64,000 nucleotides of DNA from CAYWNA01 sp964459305 (GTDB taxonomy: Bacteria; Planctomycetota; Planctomycetia; Pirellulales; Pirellulaceae), in the NCBI GenBank assembly GCA_964459305.1, contig CAYWNA010000018.1:27268-91267 (forward strand). The letters run 5' to 3'. Below are positions 17,842 through 25,529 of this stretch, piece after piece. The translations under genes were made by a program, and so were the position numbers. Below the pieces are notes generated by a model that ran no database searches, was not told where the DNA came from, and worked only from the letters and a program-made list of their open reading frames with translations. Each line of letters begins with the position of its first letter. Position 1 is the stretch's first letter.

Positions 17842-18900
17842 TCAGCTCCGGTGTCGTGCCAGCATCGCGGCCATCCTTAGTGCTTCGACCATACCCGTCG
17901 TTTGCGCTCGGCCTTGCCAGGCCAAGTCGAACGCTGTGCCGTGAGCGACGCTGGTGCGGATGATCGGAAGGCCCAAGGTGACGTTTACAGCGCGGTGCAT
18001 CCCCAGTAGCTTCAGGGCAATGTGCCCCTGGTCGTGATACATAGCGACGACCGCATCAAACTCGCCGGCTGCCGAACGCGTCATCAACGTATCGCAGGGC
18101 AGGGGACCATCCAACAAAAGTCCCTCGGCTCGGCCTCGCTCGACAGCCGGCCCGATGATTCGCTGCTCCTCGTCGCCGAACAAGCATTGCTCTCCCGCGT
18201 GCGGATTCAATGCGGCCACGCCAATTCGCGGCGGTCCTTCAATCCCATGAACGGCCAGCAGTGTCTTGACGACGCGATCGGCCAAATGAGACTTGGAGAC
18301 GATGGTGTCGATGTTGATTTGGTCAGGCACGGTGCGCAGGGCCGCGTGAAGCGTGACGTGGACGACGCCCAAGCCAACTCGGCCGTATACTACTTCGGAC
18401 GGCGCCAGGTACAGCATCATGGCAAAATCGCTTTCCCCGCACAGTTCGGCCAGTAACTCAGTGTGGCCGGGATAGTGGTGGCCAGCGGCCCACAGAGCCG
18501 CTTTGTTCAACGGTGCGGTGACGATCCCGTCAACACTTCCGGCCAGGGCCAGCCGGCCCGCTTCGACCAGCGCATCGTAGGCAGCTTGCCCGCCGCGTGC
18601 ATCGATCTCGGCCGGTTTGGCCGCCTCGGCATCCTGTGAGCCAACGGCAAGGCAGGGGAGGGCAGGGGGGGACGACGAAGCAGCCTCCGGAGAGGAGACT
18701 TCGATCACGTCGAGCGAGTTGCCCAACAAGTCCGCGGCGCGACGAAGAATTGCGGGACGGCCCAGCACAACCATCCTGCACCTTTCGTGCAACGCTTGAT
18801 CCGACCATGCGCCCACAATCGTCTCGGGTCCCACGCCCGCCGGGTCACCCATCGTGACAGCGAGCAACGGTTTGTCTTTGGACGATTCGTTGTTTTCCAT
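17842..18900 (-). CDS. pdxA: 4-hydroxythreonine-4-phosphate dehydrogenase
   Basis: PdxA oxidises 4-phosphohydroxythreonine in the DXP-dependent pyridoxal phosphate pathway. The 352-residue product has LAVTMGDPAGVGPETIVG at the N-terminus, GHTELLAELCGES, the metal-site AALNPHAGE and MYHDQGHIALKLLG. Between about residues 75 and 90 an extra Ser/Pro-rich loop (SSPPALPCLAVG) is encoded by a copy of the G-rich polar repeat. A further single GGGCAGGG lies at 18097-18104. Both point against transcription of this gene. Confidence 0.96.
   Translation of the reverse strand: MENNESSKDKPLLAVTMGDPAGVGPETIVGAWSDQALHERCRMVVLGRPAILRRAADLLGNSLDVIEVSSPEAASSSPPALPCLAVGSQDAEAAKPAEIDARGGQAAYDALVEAGRLALAGSVDGIVTAPLNKAALWAAGHHYPGHTELLAELCGESDFAMMLYLAPSEVVYGRVGLGVVHVTLHAALRTVPDQINIDTIVSKSHLADRVVKTLLAVHGIEGPPRIGVAALNPHAGEQCLFGDEEQRIIGPAVERGRAEGLLLDGPLPCDTLMTRSAAGEFDAVVAMYHDQGHIALKLLGMHRAVNVTLGLPIIRTSVAHGTAFDLAWQGRAQTTGMVEALRMAAMLARHRS
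18655..18671 (+). repeat. extended G-rich polar repeat inside pdxA
   Basis: GGGGAGGGCAGGGGGG-type copy with GGGGAGGG at 18655-18662 and GGGCAGGG at 18660-18667. The G-rich strand is the plus strand while pdxA is on the minus strand, so its direction does not follow transcription. It encodes a variable surface loop. Confidence 0.85.
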
Positions 18901-19004
18901 CCTGAGATTCTACAACGCTCCATAGTTTCTTGCAGGGGGCGGACTGGCGACGTCGAGTGCCGAAACATACACTGGACGCCGTCATTGGTCATTCACATTT
19001 CGCA

Positions 19005-19030
19005 AGGGCAGGGCAGAGCAGGGCAGGGGC
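19005..19030 (+). repeat. G-rich polar repeat, double copy before dtd
   Basis: Two GGGCAGGG 8-mers (19006-19013 and 19021-19028) separated by CAGAGCA. This is the rightmost plus-strand copy of the motif that I found in the window, and it lies in the leader of dtd. Confidence 0.85.
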
Positions 19031-19046
19031 CGGAGGTGACAGGGAC

Positions 19047-19496
19047 ATGCGAGCTTGTGTGCAGCGCGTCAGCGTAGCAAGTGTGACCGTGGACCACGAA
19101 GTGGTCGGTCGAATTGGGCCGGGAATGCTGGTGTTGCTTGGCGTTACGCAAGACGACAACGAGCGTGATGCAAAATACATGGCTGAAAAGACAACGGGCC
19201 TGCGCATCTTCGAAGACGACGAAGAGAAAATGAATCGCTCCTTGATTGACGTGGGCGGCCAGATGCTCGTGGTCAGCCAATTCACGCTGCTGGGCGACTG
19301 CCGCAAAGGGCGCCGGCCGAGCTTTGTGGCCGCGGCCGAGCCGGAAATGGCCGAACGGCTCTACGAAGAATTTGTCGCCGAAGTTAAACGCTGCGGAGTC
19401 ACTGTCGCAACAGGCCGGTTTCGCGCACACATGGACGTAGCGCTGGTCAACGATGGACCGGTAACTCTGTTGTTGGATAGTAGAAAAGCCTTCTAG
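19047..19496 (+). CDS. dtd: D-aminoacyl-tRNA deacylase
   Basis: Dtd hydrolyses D-amino acids from mischarged tRNA. From the ATG at 19047, preceded by GGAGGTGACAGGGAC, the product is 149 residues, the family length. It starts MRACVQRVSVASVTVD and has both signature motifs, SQFTLLGD (active site Thr) and the Gly-cisPro region NDGPVTLLLDS. Its last 50 bases overlap the 3' end of the convergent YdjM-like gene. Confidence 0.97.
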   Translation: MRACVQRVSVASVTVDHEVVGRIGPGMLVLLGVTQDDNERDAKYMAEKTTGLRIFEDDEEKMNRSLIDVGGQMLVVSQFTLLGDCRKGRRPSFVAAAEPEMAERLYEEFVAEVKRCGVTVATGRFRAHMDVALVNDGPVTLLLDSRKAF

Positions 19497-20325
19497 CCGT
19501 CTCGGCCTCGGGCACTTCCGGCGCGGGTGGTGCATCGGTGAAGGCCGGCGAGTCCTCTTCGGTGGCCGGCGATTCCGGTTCGCTCTCGTCCATTCTCTGC
19601 CCCAAAAACAGCTCGCTGCCGCGATCGACGACCTGCTCGAACCATTCCTTGGGCGACGCTGGCAGCCTCTCTTGCCCCGCACCAAGTTGCTGCATCAGAT
19701 AGGGATCACCGATCACGGCGGCAATCAGGATGAACAGTTTGCCGTAGGTGGACACATTCGCCCATGCGCTCCTCGTGCTCCAGAACTTCAATGCAGTTCC
19801 GAGTGACTTCTTGATCTTTAGCCGTCCGCGGCGGACTTGGAAACTCCACATTTCGTCCAGCACCAGGTGAATCAAAAATCCCAGAACGACGGCGCCGGAT
19901 TTGAACAGGCGGATCTCCAGACTGTCGCCCGACACCAGCAAGAACGCCAGCAGACCGGCCACAGCCATGGCCGGAAGGCTGTGCCACATGCCACGATGCA
20001 CGGTGTATCGCTTGAAGATTTCGGCGACGCCAAAGCGGATCGCGATGTAAATCATAGCGGCCGCCAATACCATCGTCTCCGGATCGAATCCCATCTGCTG
20101 GAAACGCGGAATCATCAACGCGGGTACCACGGCGGCCATGAAAGCCATCATCTCACGCACCGGTTTGCCCGAGTCGCTGTCCAAGTCGGGCAGCATGCCC
20201 GAAACGCTACACAAACCGCCGGCAACCAGACATGGGGAAAGCGTCGCCCCACAAACGTAGCCAGCGGCGCCGTACCCGATACCGATCAGCGTGCTGGTGG
20301 CGATGTGTGTTTTGAAATCTGCCAT
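19447..20325 (-). CDS. YdjM/DUF457-like membrane-bound metal-dependent hydrolase
   Basis: The product of 292 residues has four to six membrane segments. It shows the landmarks of the LexA-regulated YdjM family: DFKTHIATSTLIGIGYG at the N-terminus with an early His, MLPDLDSDSGKPVREM, and the HRGMWHSLPAMA motif. The last 90 residues are acidic and Pro-rich. No SOS box was identified upstream. The gene converges on dtd and overlaps it by 50 bases. Confidence 0.85.
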   Translation of the reverse strand: MADFKTHIATSTLIGIGYGAAGYVCGATLSPCLVAGGLCSVSGMLPDLDSDSGKPVREMMAFMAAVVPALMIPRFQQMGFDPETMVLAAAMIYIAIRFGVAEIFKRYTVHRGMWHSLPAMAVAGLLAFLLVSGDSLEIRLFKSGAVVLGFLIHLVLDEMWSFQVRRGRLKIKKSLGTALKFWSTRSAWANVSTYGKLFILIAAVIGDPYLMQQLGAGQERLPASPKEWFEQVVDRGSELFLGQRMDESEPESPATEEDSPAFTDAPPAPEVPEAETARRLFYYPTTELPVHR

Positions 20326-20340
20326 GGTCGTGAGGGAAAA

Positions 20341-20370
20341 GAACCTCGATTTCCGCAGAAACCGAGGTTC
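20341..20370. repeat. short palindrome, 13-base arms
   Basis: Arms GAACCTCGATTTC (20341-20353) and GAAACCGAGGTTC (20358-20370) pair with one mismatch around a 4-base loop. It lies 16 bases upstream of the YdjM-like gene start and has no T tract, so it would sit in the leader of that gene. Confidence 0.75.
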
Positions 20371-20547
20371 TCCAGGAGGTAGGCCCGAAGGCCATGGATG
20401 TTGCAGGGACTATATAGAAAGACGCCCAAAGGGGGCAAGGTCAATCGATTGCTATTCGATGAACCGTGCCCAGCCGGTATACTCGCTACTCCACGCGGCC
20501 GGGATTGGCTGGGCTTTGTGTTACAGGAACTGAAGGAGCCGAAGGGC

Positions 20548-21255
20548 ATGGAAGGGTATGACCTGATCATGTTGTGCGTCGTGGCAATCGGCATGCTGTT
20601 TGGGGCCTGGAAGGGGCTGGCCTGGCAAATAGCGTCGCTAAGTTCGATCTTTGCTAGCTACTTCATTGCCTACCGGTTTCGGGGGCCGGTTGCGGAGCTC
20701 ATCAGCGCATCGCCTCCCTGGAACACCTTCCTGGCGATGCTGATCCTGTACCTGGGCTCGTCTCTGGTCATTTGGGTGGCCTTTCGATTCGTTTCAGACG
20801 TCATCGACCGAGTGAAGCTGAAGGAATTCGACCGCCATGCTGGGGCAGCGCTGGGGTTCTGCCGGGGCATTCTTTGGTGCGTAATCATCACCCTGTTCGC
20901 CGTCACCCTGCTACGCGAGGCCCAGAAAAGGACCATTATCGAATCGCGCTCCGGATACTACATCGCCATCCTGCTGGACAAATCGCACGCGGTGATGCCG
21001 GAAGAGATTCACGACGTGCTGGGCCCCTACATTCATTCATTGGACGAGCGACTGCCGGAGGATCGACGGACGGCAATCCATCGAGAAAGACTGCCGGAGG
21101 ATCAACGGGCGGCAATTCACCATCATGAGAGCCCCAACGGCGACGCTTTCCGGCCGGTCGACATTCTGAACGGCACGCAAGACGAGACCAACGATGCAAT
21201 CGAGAAATGGCTTGAGAAGCTGCCAGAAGCTCGTTTCAGCAGCCGCAAACAATAA
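20548..21255 (+). CDS. CvpA family membrane protein
   Basis: The ATG at 20548 starts MEGYDLIMLCVVAIGMLFGA, the usual CvpA N-terminus, with GAWKGLAWQIASLSSIFASY next. Four membrane segments occupy about residues 3-140. CvpA proteins are linked to envelope stress and colicin V production, with unclear chemistry. The C-terminal tail contains a 39-base tandem duplication giving two copies of a 13-residue unit (LPEDRRTAIHRE and LPEDQRAAIHHH). An in-frame extension back to 20398 is not family-like. Confidence 0.88.
   Translation: MEGYDLIMLCVVAIGMLFGAWKGLAWQIASLSSIFASYFIAYRFRGPVAELISASPPWNTFLAMLILYLGSSLVIWVAFRFVSDVIDRVKLKEFDRHAGAALGFCRGILWCVIITLFAVTLLREAQKRTIIESRSGYYIAILLDKSHAVMPEEIHDVLGPYIHSLDERLPEDRRTAIHRERLPEDQRAAIHHHESPNGDAFRPVDILNGTQDETNDAIEKWLEKLPEARFSSRKQ
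21051..21128 (+). repeat. 39-base tandem duplication inside the CvpA gene
   Basis: Two adjacent 39-base units beginning ACTGCCGGAGGATC (21051-21089 and 21090-21128) differ at a few positions, mostly near the end of the second. They encode a repeated charged 13-residue segment in the cytoplasmic tail. Confidence 0.85.
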
Positions 21256-21315
21256 CGAATCGCAAACAATAACGAATCCCAAAGCGTGGATTTTCCTGGA
21301 AAAACCTTACCTACA

Positions 21316-21343
21316 ACCGAACATAAGAAACATTATCGGACGT
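21316..21343. other. candidate dif-like recombination site
   Basis: The core is ATAA (21323-21326), a 6-base spacer GAAACA, and TTAT (21333-21336), the spacing of bacterial dif sites bound by XerC and XerD. The left half ends CATAA as in E. coli dif. The outer parts, especially the right half after TTAT, match the consensus poorly. It gains weight only because it lies in the interval on which the KOPS-like motifs converge. Confidence 0.3.
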
Positions 21344-21500
21344 TCGGGATTGGCTAGAATGCGGCTCTTTCGCCACATGCCGCTTGTAATTGACTACCGA
21401 GCCAAACAGCGCCCGTAGCTTGTTCGCGCACAAGACACAGATCACGACAAGCTCCGCGGCTCTCGAACGCATCGCCTGAGTCCGAGCTGGCCGCTGCTGA

Positions 21501-21764
21501 CACCAACCGGCCCGTCTGATCCTGCCAGTCGAGCAGAAGCCCGCGCCGATTCGGGATGATTTCGTCCTGAACGAGCGCCACGAAACCGATTCTGATTCGC
21601 TGGCGCAAAGACTGCTCGCCAAAATCTCGCTGGAGTTCAACTTGCGATTCCAGGCGGAAGTTCGGCAAATGGCAATGGCTGCTGGAACGAGCCCGCTCCC
21701 GACCGCAGCAGACCAGACGGCACCGCAAGGACCGGAGAACGTCACAAACAGCGCCATTCTGTGA
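21501..21764 (+). pseudogene. possible decayed gene tail
   Basis: An open frame of 87 codons, bounded upstream by a stop, reads with ordinary protein composition (for example RDDFVLNERHETDSDSLAQR, then LLAKISLEFNLRFQAEV). There is no start codon with a ribosome binding site. It may be the remains of a C-terminal domain. I do not recognise it. Confidence 0.2.
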
Positions 21765-21995
21765 GCAGACGGACCGCCGTTGATCCCCTCAACTGCGAGG
21801 CCGCAGCCTTCGCCCCGTTATTGTTCCGCCGCGTGAAGGTGTCTGTTAAACTGGCGAAAAAGTGCGGAATGGCGCGATGGCCGGTTCCAGCGGCAAAAGA
21901 GCGGCGGACGGATGCGGTATGCGCGCCAGCATGCATTCCATTCACGAGCAAGAACGTCCACTCTTCCAAGTCGCCACATTGACACGAGATCGACC

Positions 21996-23234
21996 ATGTG
22001 GGTCCGATTGCGGTTCGACATTGCCTGGTCTGACTTGGCCATAGGGTTTTGGTGTTGCCTTCTGGTGAAGGACCGATCGTCGCTCCAACTGCAGGCAAAG
22101 CGTGAGTGGCCCGTCGCTGATGACGTGTTGGTGTGCTTGTCCGCTCGCAGTGGCTTCGATTTGCTGCTTCAGGCCCTTCGATTGCCACCGGGCAGCGAGG
22201 TGCTTTTTTCGGCACTGACGATTCCTGACATGGTGCGGATCGTGAATCACCACGACTTGGTGCCGGTTCCGGTGGATCTGGCCGGCCGGGAGTTCTCGCC
22301 ATGTCTCCGATCGCTGCGACGCGCGGTCAGCCCGGAAACCCGCGTGCTCGTGGTGTCGCACCTGTTTGGCTCGCGAATTCCTATGGACCCGATTATTGAC
22401 TTCGCGCAACAGCATGGACTGTTCGTCGTCGAAGACTGCGCCCAGGCTTATTGTGGGACTGACTTTGTTGGTCATCCCGAAACAGACGTGGCTATGTTCA
22501 GCTTCGGCCCGATCAAAACGGCAACGACGCTGGGTGGCGGTTTGCTTCGCGTTCGTGATGGGGATCTACTCCATCGGATGCACCGAATCCAGTCTCAGTA
22601 CGTGGTGCAGAGCCGTTGGTCGTATCTGCATCGTTTGCTCAAATACGCAATCCTGAAGGCGGTCTCTTCGCGCATGGTTTTTGGCGCCGTGACCAGGTGT
22701 GCTGCGGTCGTGGAATGTGATTTCGACTCACTTGTCAATGGCGCGGCTCGGAATTTTCCAGACGAGAAACTGTTCGACCGAATCCGCCAACTGCCTTCAG
22801 CGCCTCTGCTAAGCATGTTGCTAAGGCGGTGGCGCCACTACGATCCGGACCGATTCCGTTTGCGCGTGAAGAAAGGTCAGTTTTTGACCGAGCAACTTGG
22901 TGGCCCTGCACAGCCGGACGATCAACCTTGGGAAACGAATACGTATTGGGTTTTTCCGATCTTCCTTTCTCAGCCGGGCTCGACGGTCGAGCGTTTGCGG
23001 CAATCCGGCTTTGATGCGACCCGCCAATGTCGCCTCGCCGTCGTGGACCCGCCGGAAGATCGACTCCACCTCGATCCACGAAACGCGAGAGAACTGCTCT
23101 CACGAGTCGTCTTCCTTCCATGGTATCCGGATTTGCCGGATCGCGCGTTGCAGAACATGTCATCCGTGCTCCGGAGTCAGGCGAAAACCGGACTGTCAAT
23201 CCCAAGAGGGAGCTGCGGAGTAGACAGTGGCTGA
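21996..23234 (+). CDS. DegT/DnrJ/EryC1-type aminotransferase-like protein
   Basis: The family transfers amino groups to keto-sugars for glycans and antibiotics using PLP. From the ATG at 21996 the product has 412 residues. It shows the fold's markers: ARSGFDLLLQALRLPPGSEV, VVSHLFGSRIPMD, VVEDCAQAYCG, and FSFGPIKTATTLGGGLL, where the Lys is the expected PLP site. The C-terminal half is diverged and contains a YLHRLLKYAILKAVSS segment that looks membrane-associated. The sugar substrate cannot be named. It is isolated between two repeat-bearing spacers. Confidence 0.8.
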   Translation: MWVRLRFDIAWSDLAIGFWCCLLVKDRSSLQLQAKREWPVADDVLVCLSARSGFDLLLQALRLPPGSEVLFSALTIPDMVRIVNHHDLVPVPVDLAGREFSPCLRSLRRAVSPETRVLVVSHLFGSRIPMDPIIDFAQQHGLFVVEDCAQAYCGTDFVGHPETDVAMFSFGPIKTATTLGGGLLRVRDGDLLHRMHRIQSQYVVQSRWSYLHRLLKYAILKAVSSRMVFGAVTRCAAVVECDFDSLVNGAARNFPDEKLFDRIRQLPSAPLLSMLLRRWRHYDPDRFRLRVKKGQFLTEQLGGPAQPDDQPWETNTYWVFPIFLSQPGSTVERLRQSGFDATRQCRLAVVDPPEDRLHLDPRNARELLSRVVFLPWYPDLPDRALQNMSSVLRSQAKTGLSIPRGSCGVDSG

Positions 23235-23284
23235 AGACACGGAGTTGCGTTCGTTGTAATACAATCCGCGGACAAGTCTGACCT

Positions 23285-23349
23285 GCAGCCGAACTCGCCA
23301 GAGTTTGGTTTTTCCCCTACGCGGACCAAAGTCTGGCGACTTCGGCTAC
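23285..23349. repeat. long palindrome, family C, copy 1
   Basis: Arms of 25 bases at 23285-23309 and 23325-23349 pair with a few mismatches (GAACTCGCCAGAGTTTGGT against ACCAAAGTCTGGCGACTTC). A second copy with a different loop lies at 54650-54717. Confidence 0.9.
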
Positions 23350-23416
23350 ATGCGGAAAAGTGTCAATCCTGGTCGCGGGTGGTATAGTCACTCAGTTCAA
23401 GAGCCCGCAGAATCCA

Positions 23417-24412
23417 CTATGGCTCAACCTCGGCAGACTGCGAGCTGGTCGTTTCCTCCAAAAACACACCCATACGGCGGAATTTCTCGTAGCGTGCTTC
23501 GAGAAGCTGTTCGGTTGGGGTAGCAAGCAGTTCGCGCAGCGCTTTTACCAGGAAGATCTTCAACCGAGCTGCCATTTGGTGATGGTCGCGATGGGCGCCG
23601 CCAAGCGGCTCCTGGATCACGTTGTCGATGATTCCAAATTCCAGCAGGTCCTTGGAGGTGAATCGCAACGCCCGAGCAGCGACTTCTGCGTGCTCGTGGC
23701 CTTTCCACAGAATGCCGGCGCAGCCTTCGGGGCTGATCACCGAATAATACGCGTGCTGGAGCATTGCCACGCGATCGCCCACGCCGATGCCTAATGCCCC
23801 GCCGCTGCCGCCTTCGCCAATGACCACGCAGATGATTGGCGCCGGCAGACGCGACATCTCATACATGTTCTCGGCGATCACCCACGCTTGACCACGTTCC
23901 TCCGCACCCACTCCCGGGTAAGCACCCGGCGTGTCGATGAACGATATCACCGGCAGACCGAACTTGGCCGCCATTCGCATCTTGGACATGGCCTTCCGGT
24001 AGCCCTCTGGATGCGCACAGCCGAAATAGCACGCCGTGCGGTCTTTGTAGGTACGTCCCTTCTGGTGCCCGACGACCATGACCTTGTACTGATCCAGTTT
24101 GGCGAAGCCGCTCACAATCGCCCGGTCGTCGCCGAAGTGCCGGTCGCCGTGCAGTTCCATGAATTCTTCGAACACCAACGACAGGTACTCGGCCGTGTAC
24201 GGCCGATCCTTATGACGTGCCACCTGGACCGTCTGCCACGGATCCAGATTGTCGTAAATCCGCTTGATCAGATCGGTTAGTTCGCGACGGAGACGCCGGA
24301 TCTCGTCCTTGGTCTCCGGACGACCGTCTGCCGACCGTTCCAACTGGTGCAGGCGAGTTTCCAATTCGTAGATCGGTTGTTCGAATTCCAACCCGGGTAC
24401 GGGTGTTGCCAT
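23417..24412 (-). CDS. accA: acetyl-CoA carboxylase carboxyltransferase alpha subunit
   Basis: AccA with AccD transfers the carboxyl group from biotin to acetyl-CoA in fatty acid synthesis. The 331-residue product matches family length. It has LEFEQPIYELETRLHQLE, FMELHGDRHFGDDRAIVSG, the GRTYKDRTACYFGCAHPEGY segment, FIDTPGAYPGVGAEERGQA, and GEGGSGGALGIGVGDRVAML. The start lies 6 bases after the stop of the upstream protein kinase gene, so the two are probably cotranscribed. Confidence 0.97.
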   Translation of the reverse strand: MATPVPGLEFEQPIYELETRLHQLERSADGRPETKDEIRRLRRELTDLIKRIYDNLDPWQTVQVARHKDRPYTAEYLSLVFEEFMELHGDRHFGDDRAIVSGFAKLDQYKVMVVGHQKGRTYKDRTACYFGCAHPEGYRKAMSKMRMAAKFGLPVISFIDTPGAYPGVGAEERGQAWVIAENMYEMSRLPAPIICVVIGEGGSGGALGIGVGDRVAMLQHAYYSVISPEGCAGILWKGHEHAEVAARALRFTSKDLLEFGIIDNVIQEPLGGAHRDHHQMAARLKIFLVKALRELLATPTEQLLEARYEKFRRMGVFLEETTSSQSAEVEP

Positions 24413-24418
24413 CGACCG

Positions 24419-25366
24419 CTATCCTTCGTCTTCTTCACCCAAGGGCTTCTGCGGCAATTGCTTCAACTGGTCTGCGTCGGTTACCGGCCCGACATCCAGC
24501 TCCGACAGTTTGACCTTCGGGATCGCGGGCTTGCGGTTAAAGACTTGAATGTTGCGAAACTCTTGCAGCACTTCCCACATGGATTTCGGCCGGGATTCCC
24601 GCTTCTTCGCCATCATGCGGCGCAGCAGATCGGCGCAGTCACGAGTGACGTTCTTGTTGTAGACGATGGCCGACGGTATCGAAGATTTCAAGTGTCTTTC
24701 AAGCAGTTCGTTCGGGTTCGATCCCGTGTAGGGAGTACGTCCGCACAGTAACTCGAACAGCACGCAAGCGAAGCTGTACACGTCGCTTCGACCATCCAGC
24801 GTCTGTCCGCGGATCTGCTCGGGCGACATGTAGCTGCGCGTGCCCTTGACGGGCGCCTTGATGCCCAAATAGCTCAGCAAACGGCGTTTCGGGCGTTGGG
24901 AGATCGTGAAGTCGATTATTTTCACCTGACCGTCGTCGTTCACCAGGAAATTGTCCGGCTTCACGTCGCAATGGATCCAGCCTTTCTCGTGCATATAGTG
25001 CAAGCCGTGCGTCAACTGGTGAATGATCTTCTCTGCGATGTGCGCTATCGCGTCGGGACCCTCGCGCAGTACCTGCTTCAGGTTCAACGCGCTAAACAAC
25101 TCAAGCACCAGGAAAGGCGAGTGGTACTGCGTCTCGTAGCCATAGAACCGAATGATGTTCGGGTGCCGCAAATCGCCGGCTACTTCATTCTCGTGTCGTA
25201 GATACCCTATCTCTTCCTTGTCTTTGCAGGTTTCCGGCTTGAGCATTTTCAGTGCATACCGCTCGTCGGTCTCTTGATTCACCGCCTCCCAGACTTGGCA
25301 GGAACCGCCAACGCGGATGAGTCGAGCCAAGCGATATGGTCCCACACTTTCACGTGCTCTTGACAC
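24419..25366 (-). CDS. serine/threonine protein kinase
   Basis: A kinase domain fills about residues 8-270. The glycine loop is IRVGGSCQVW, the ATP-binding lysine is in ALKML, and the alpha-C Glu is in RHENEVAGDLRHPNI. The catalytic loop reads HCDVKPDNF rather than HRDxKPxN, and the DFG motif reads DFT, so the catalytic Asp, Asn and metal Asp remain but the Gly and Arg are replaced. There is no membrane segment. The GTG at 25366 has GGAGG six bases upstream; an ATG at 25372 is too close to that site. It precedes accA by 6 bases. Confidence 0.9.
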   Translation of the reverse strand: MSRARESVGPYRLARLIRVGGSCQVWEAVNQETDERYALKMLKPETCKDKEEIGYLRHENEVAGDLRHPNIIRFYGYETQYHSPFLVLELFSALNLKQVLREGPDAIAHIAEKIIHQLTHGLHYMHEKGWIHCDVKPDNFLVNDDGQVKIIDFTISQRPKRRLLSYLGIKAPVKGTRSYMSPEQIRGQTLDGRSDVYSFACVLFELLCGRTPYTGSNPNELLERHLKSSIPSAIVYNKNVTRDCADLLRRMMAKKRESRPKSMWEVLQEFRNIQVFNRKPAIPKVKLSELDVGPVTDADQLKQLPQKPLGEEDEG

Positions 25367-25529
25367 ACCCATCCTCCATTTTTCCAAGGTCCCGTACTTG
25401 GCCGCACCCACACGCGAGGGCAAAGCACAAAGCCGAAGATACCGTCGCGGCGCGTGGACCTTCCAAAACGCCCGCATAAAGAGGCAGATCCTGCCGTCGA
25501 TTAAGTTTAAACCAACCTCCCAAGGGCTG

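Larger units (their letters stand above)
21256..21995. other. long spacer with a dif-like site, no confident gene
   Basis: This 740-base stretch has no supported gene. Its first 100 bases are AT-rich for this genome and include a short direct repeat (CAAACAATAACGAATC twice near 21247-21280) and the dif-like sequence at 21316-21343. A plus-strand frame at 21501-21764 has protein-like composition but no start and a stop directly before it, so it may be a decayed gene tail. Confidence 0.55.

Noticed and set aside
20398..20547. N-terminal extension of the CvpA gene
   Set aside because: The extension is basic and not family-like, whereas the ATG at 20548 starts exactly at the conserved CvpA N-terminus.
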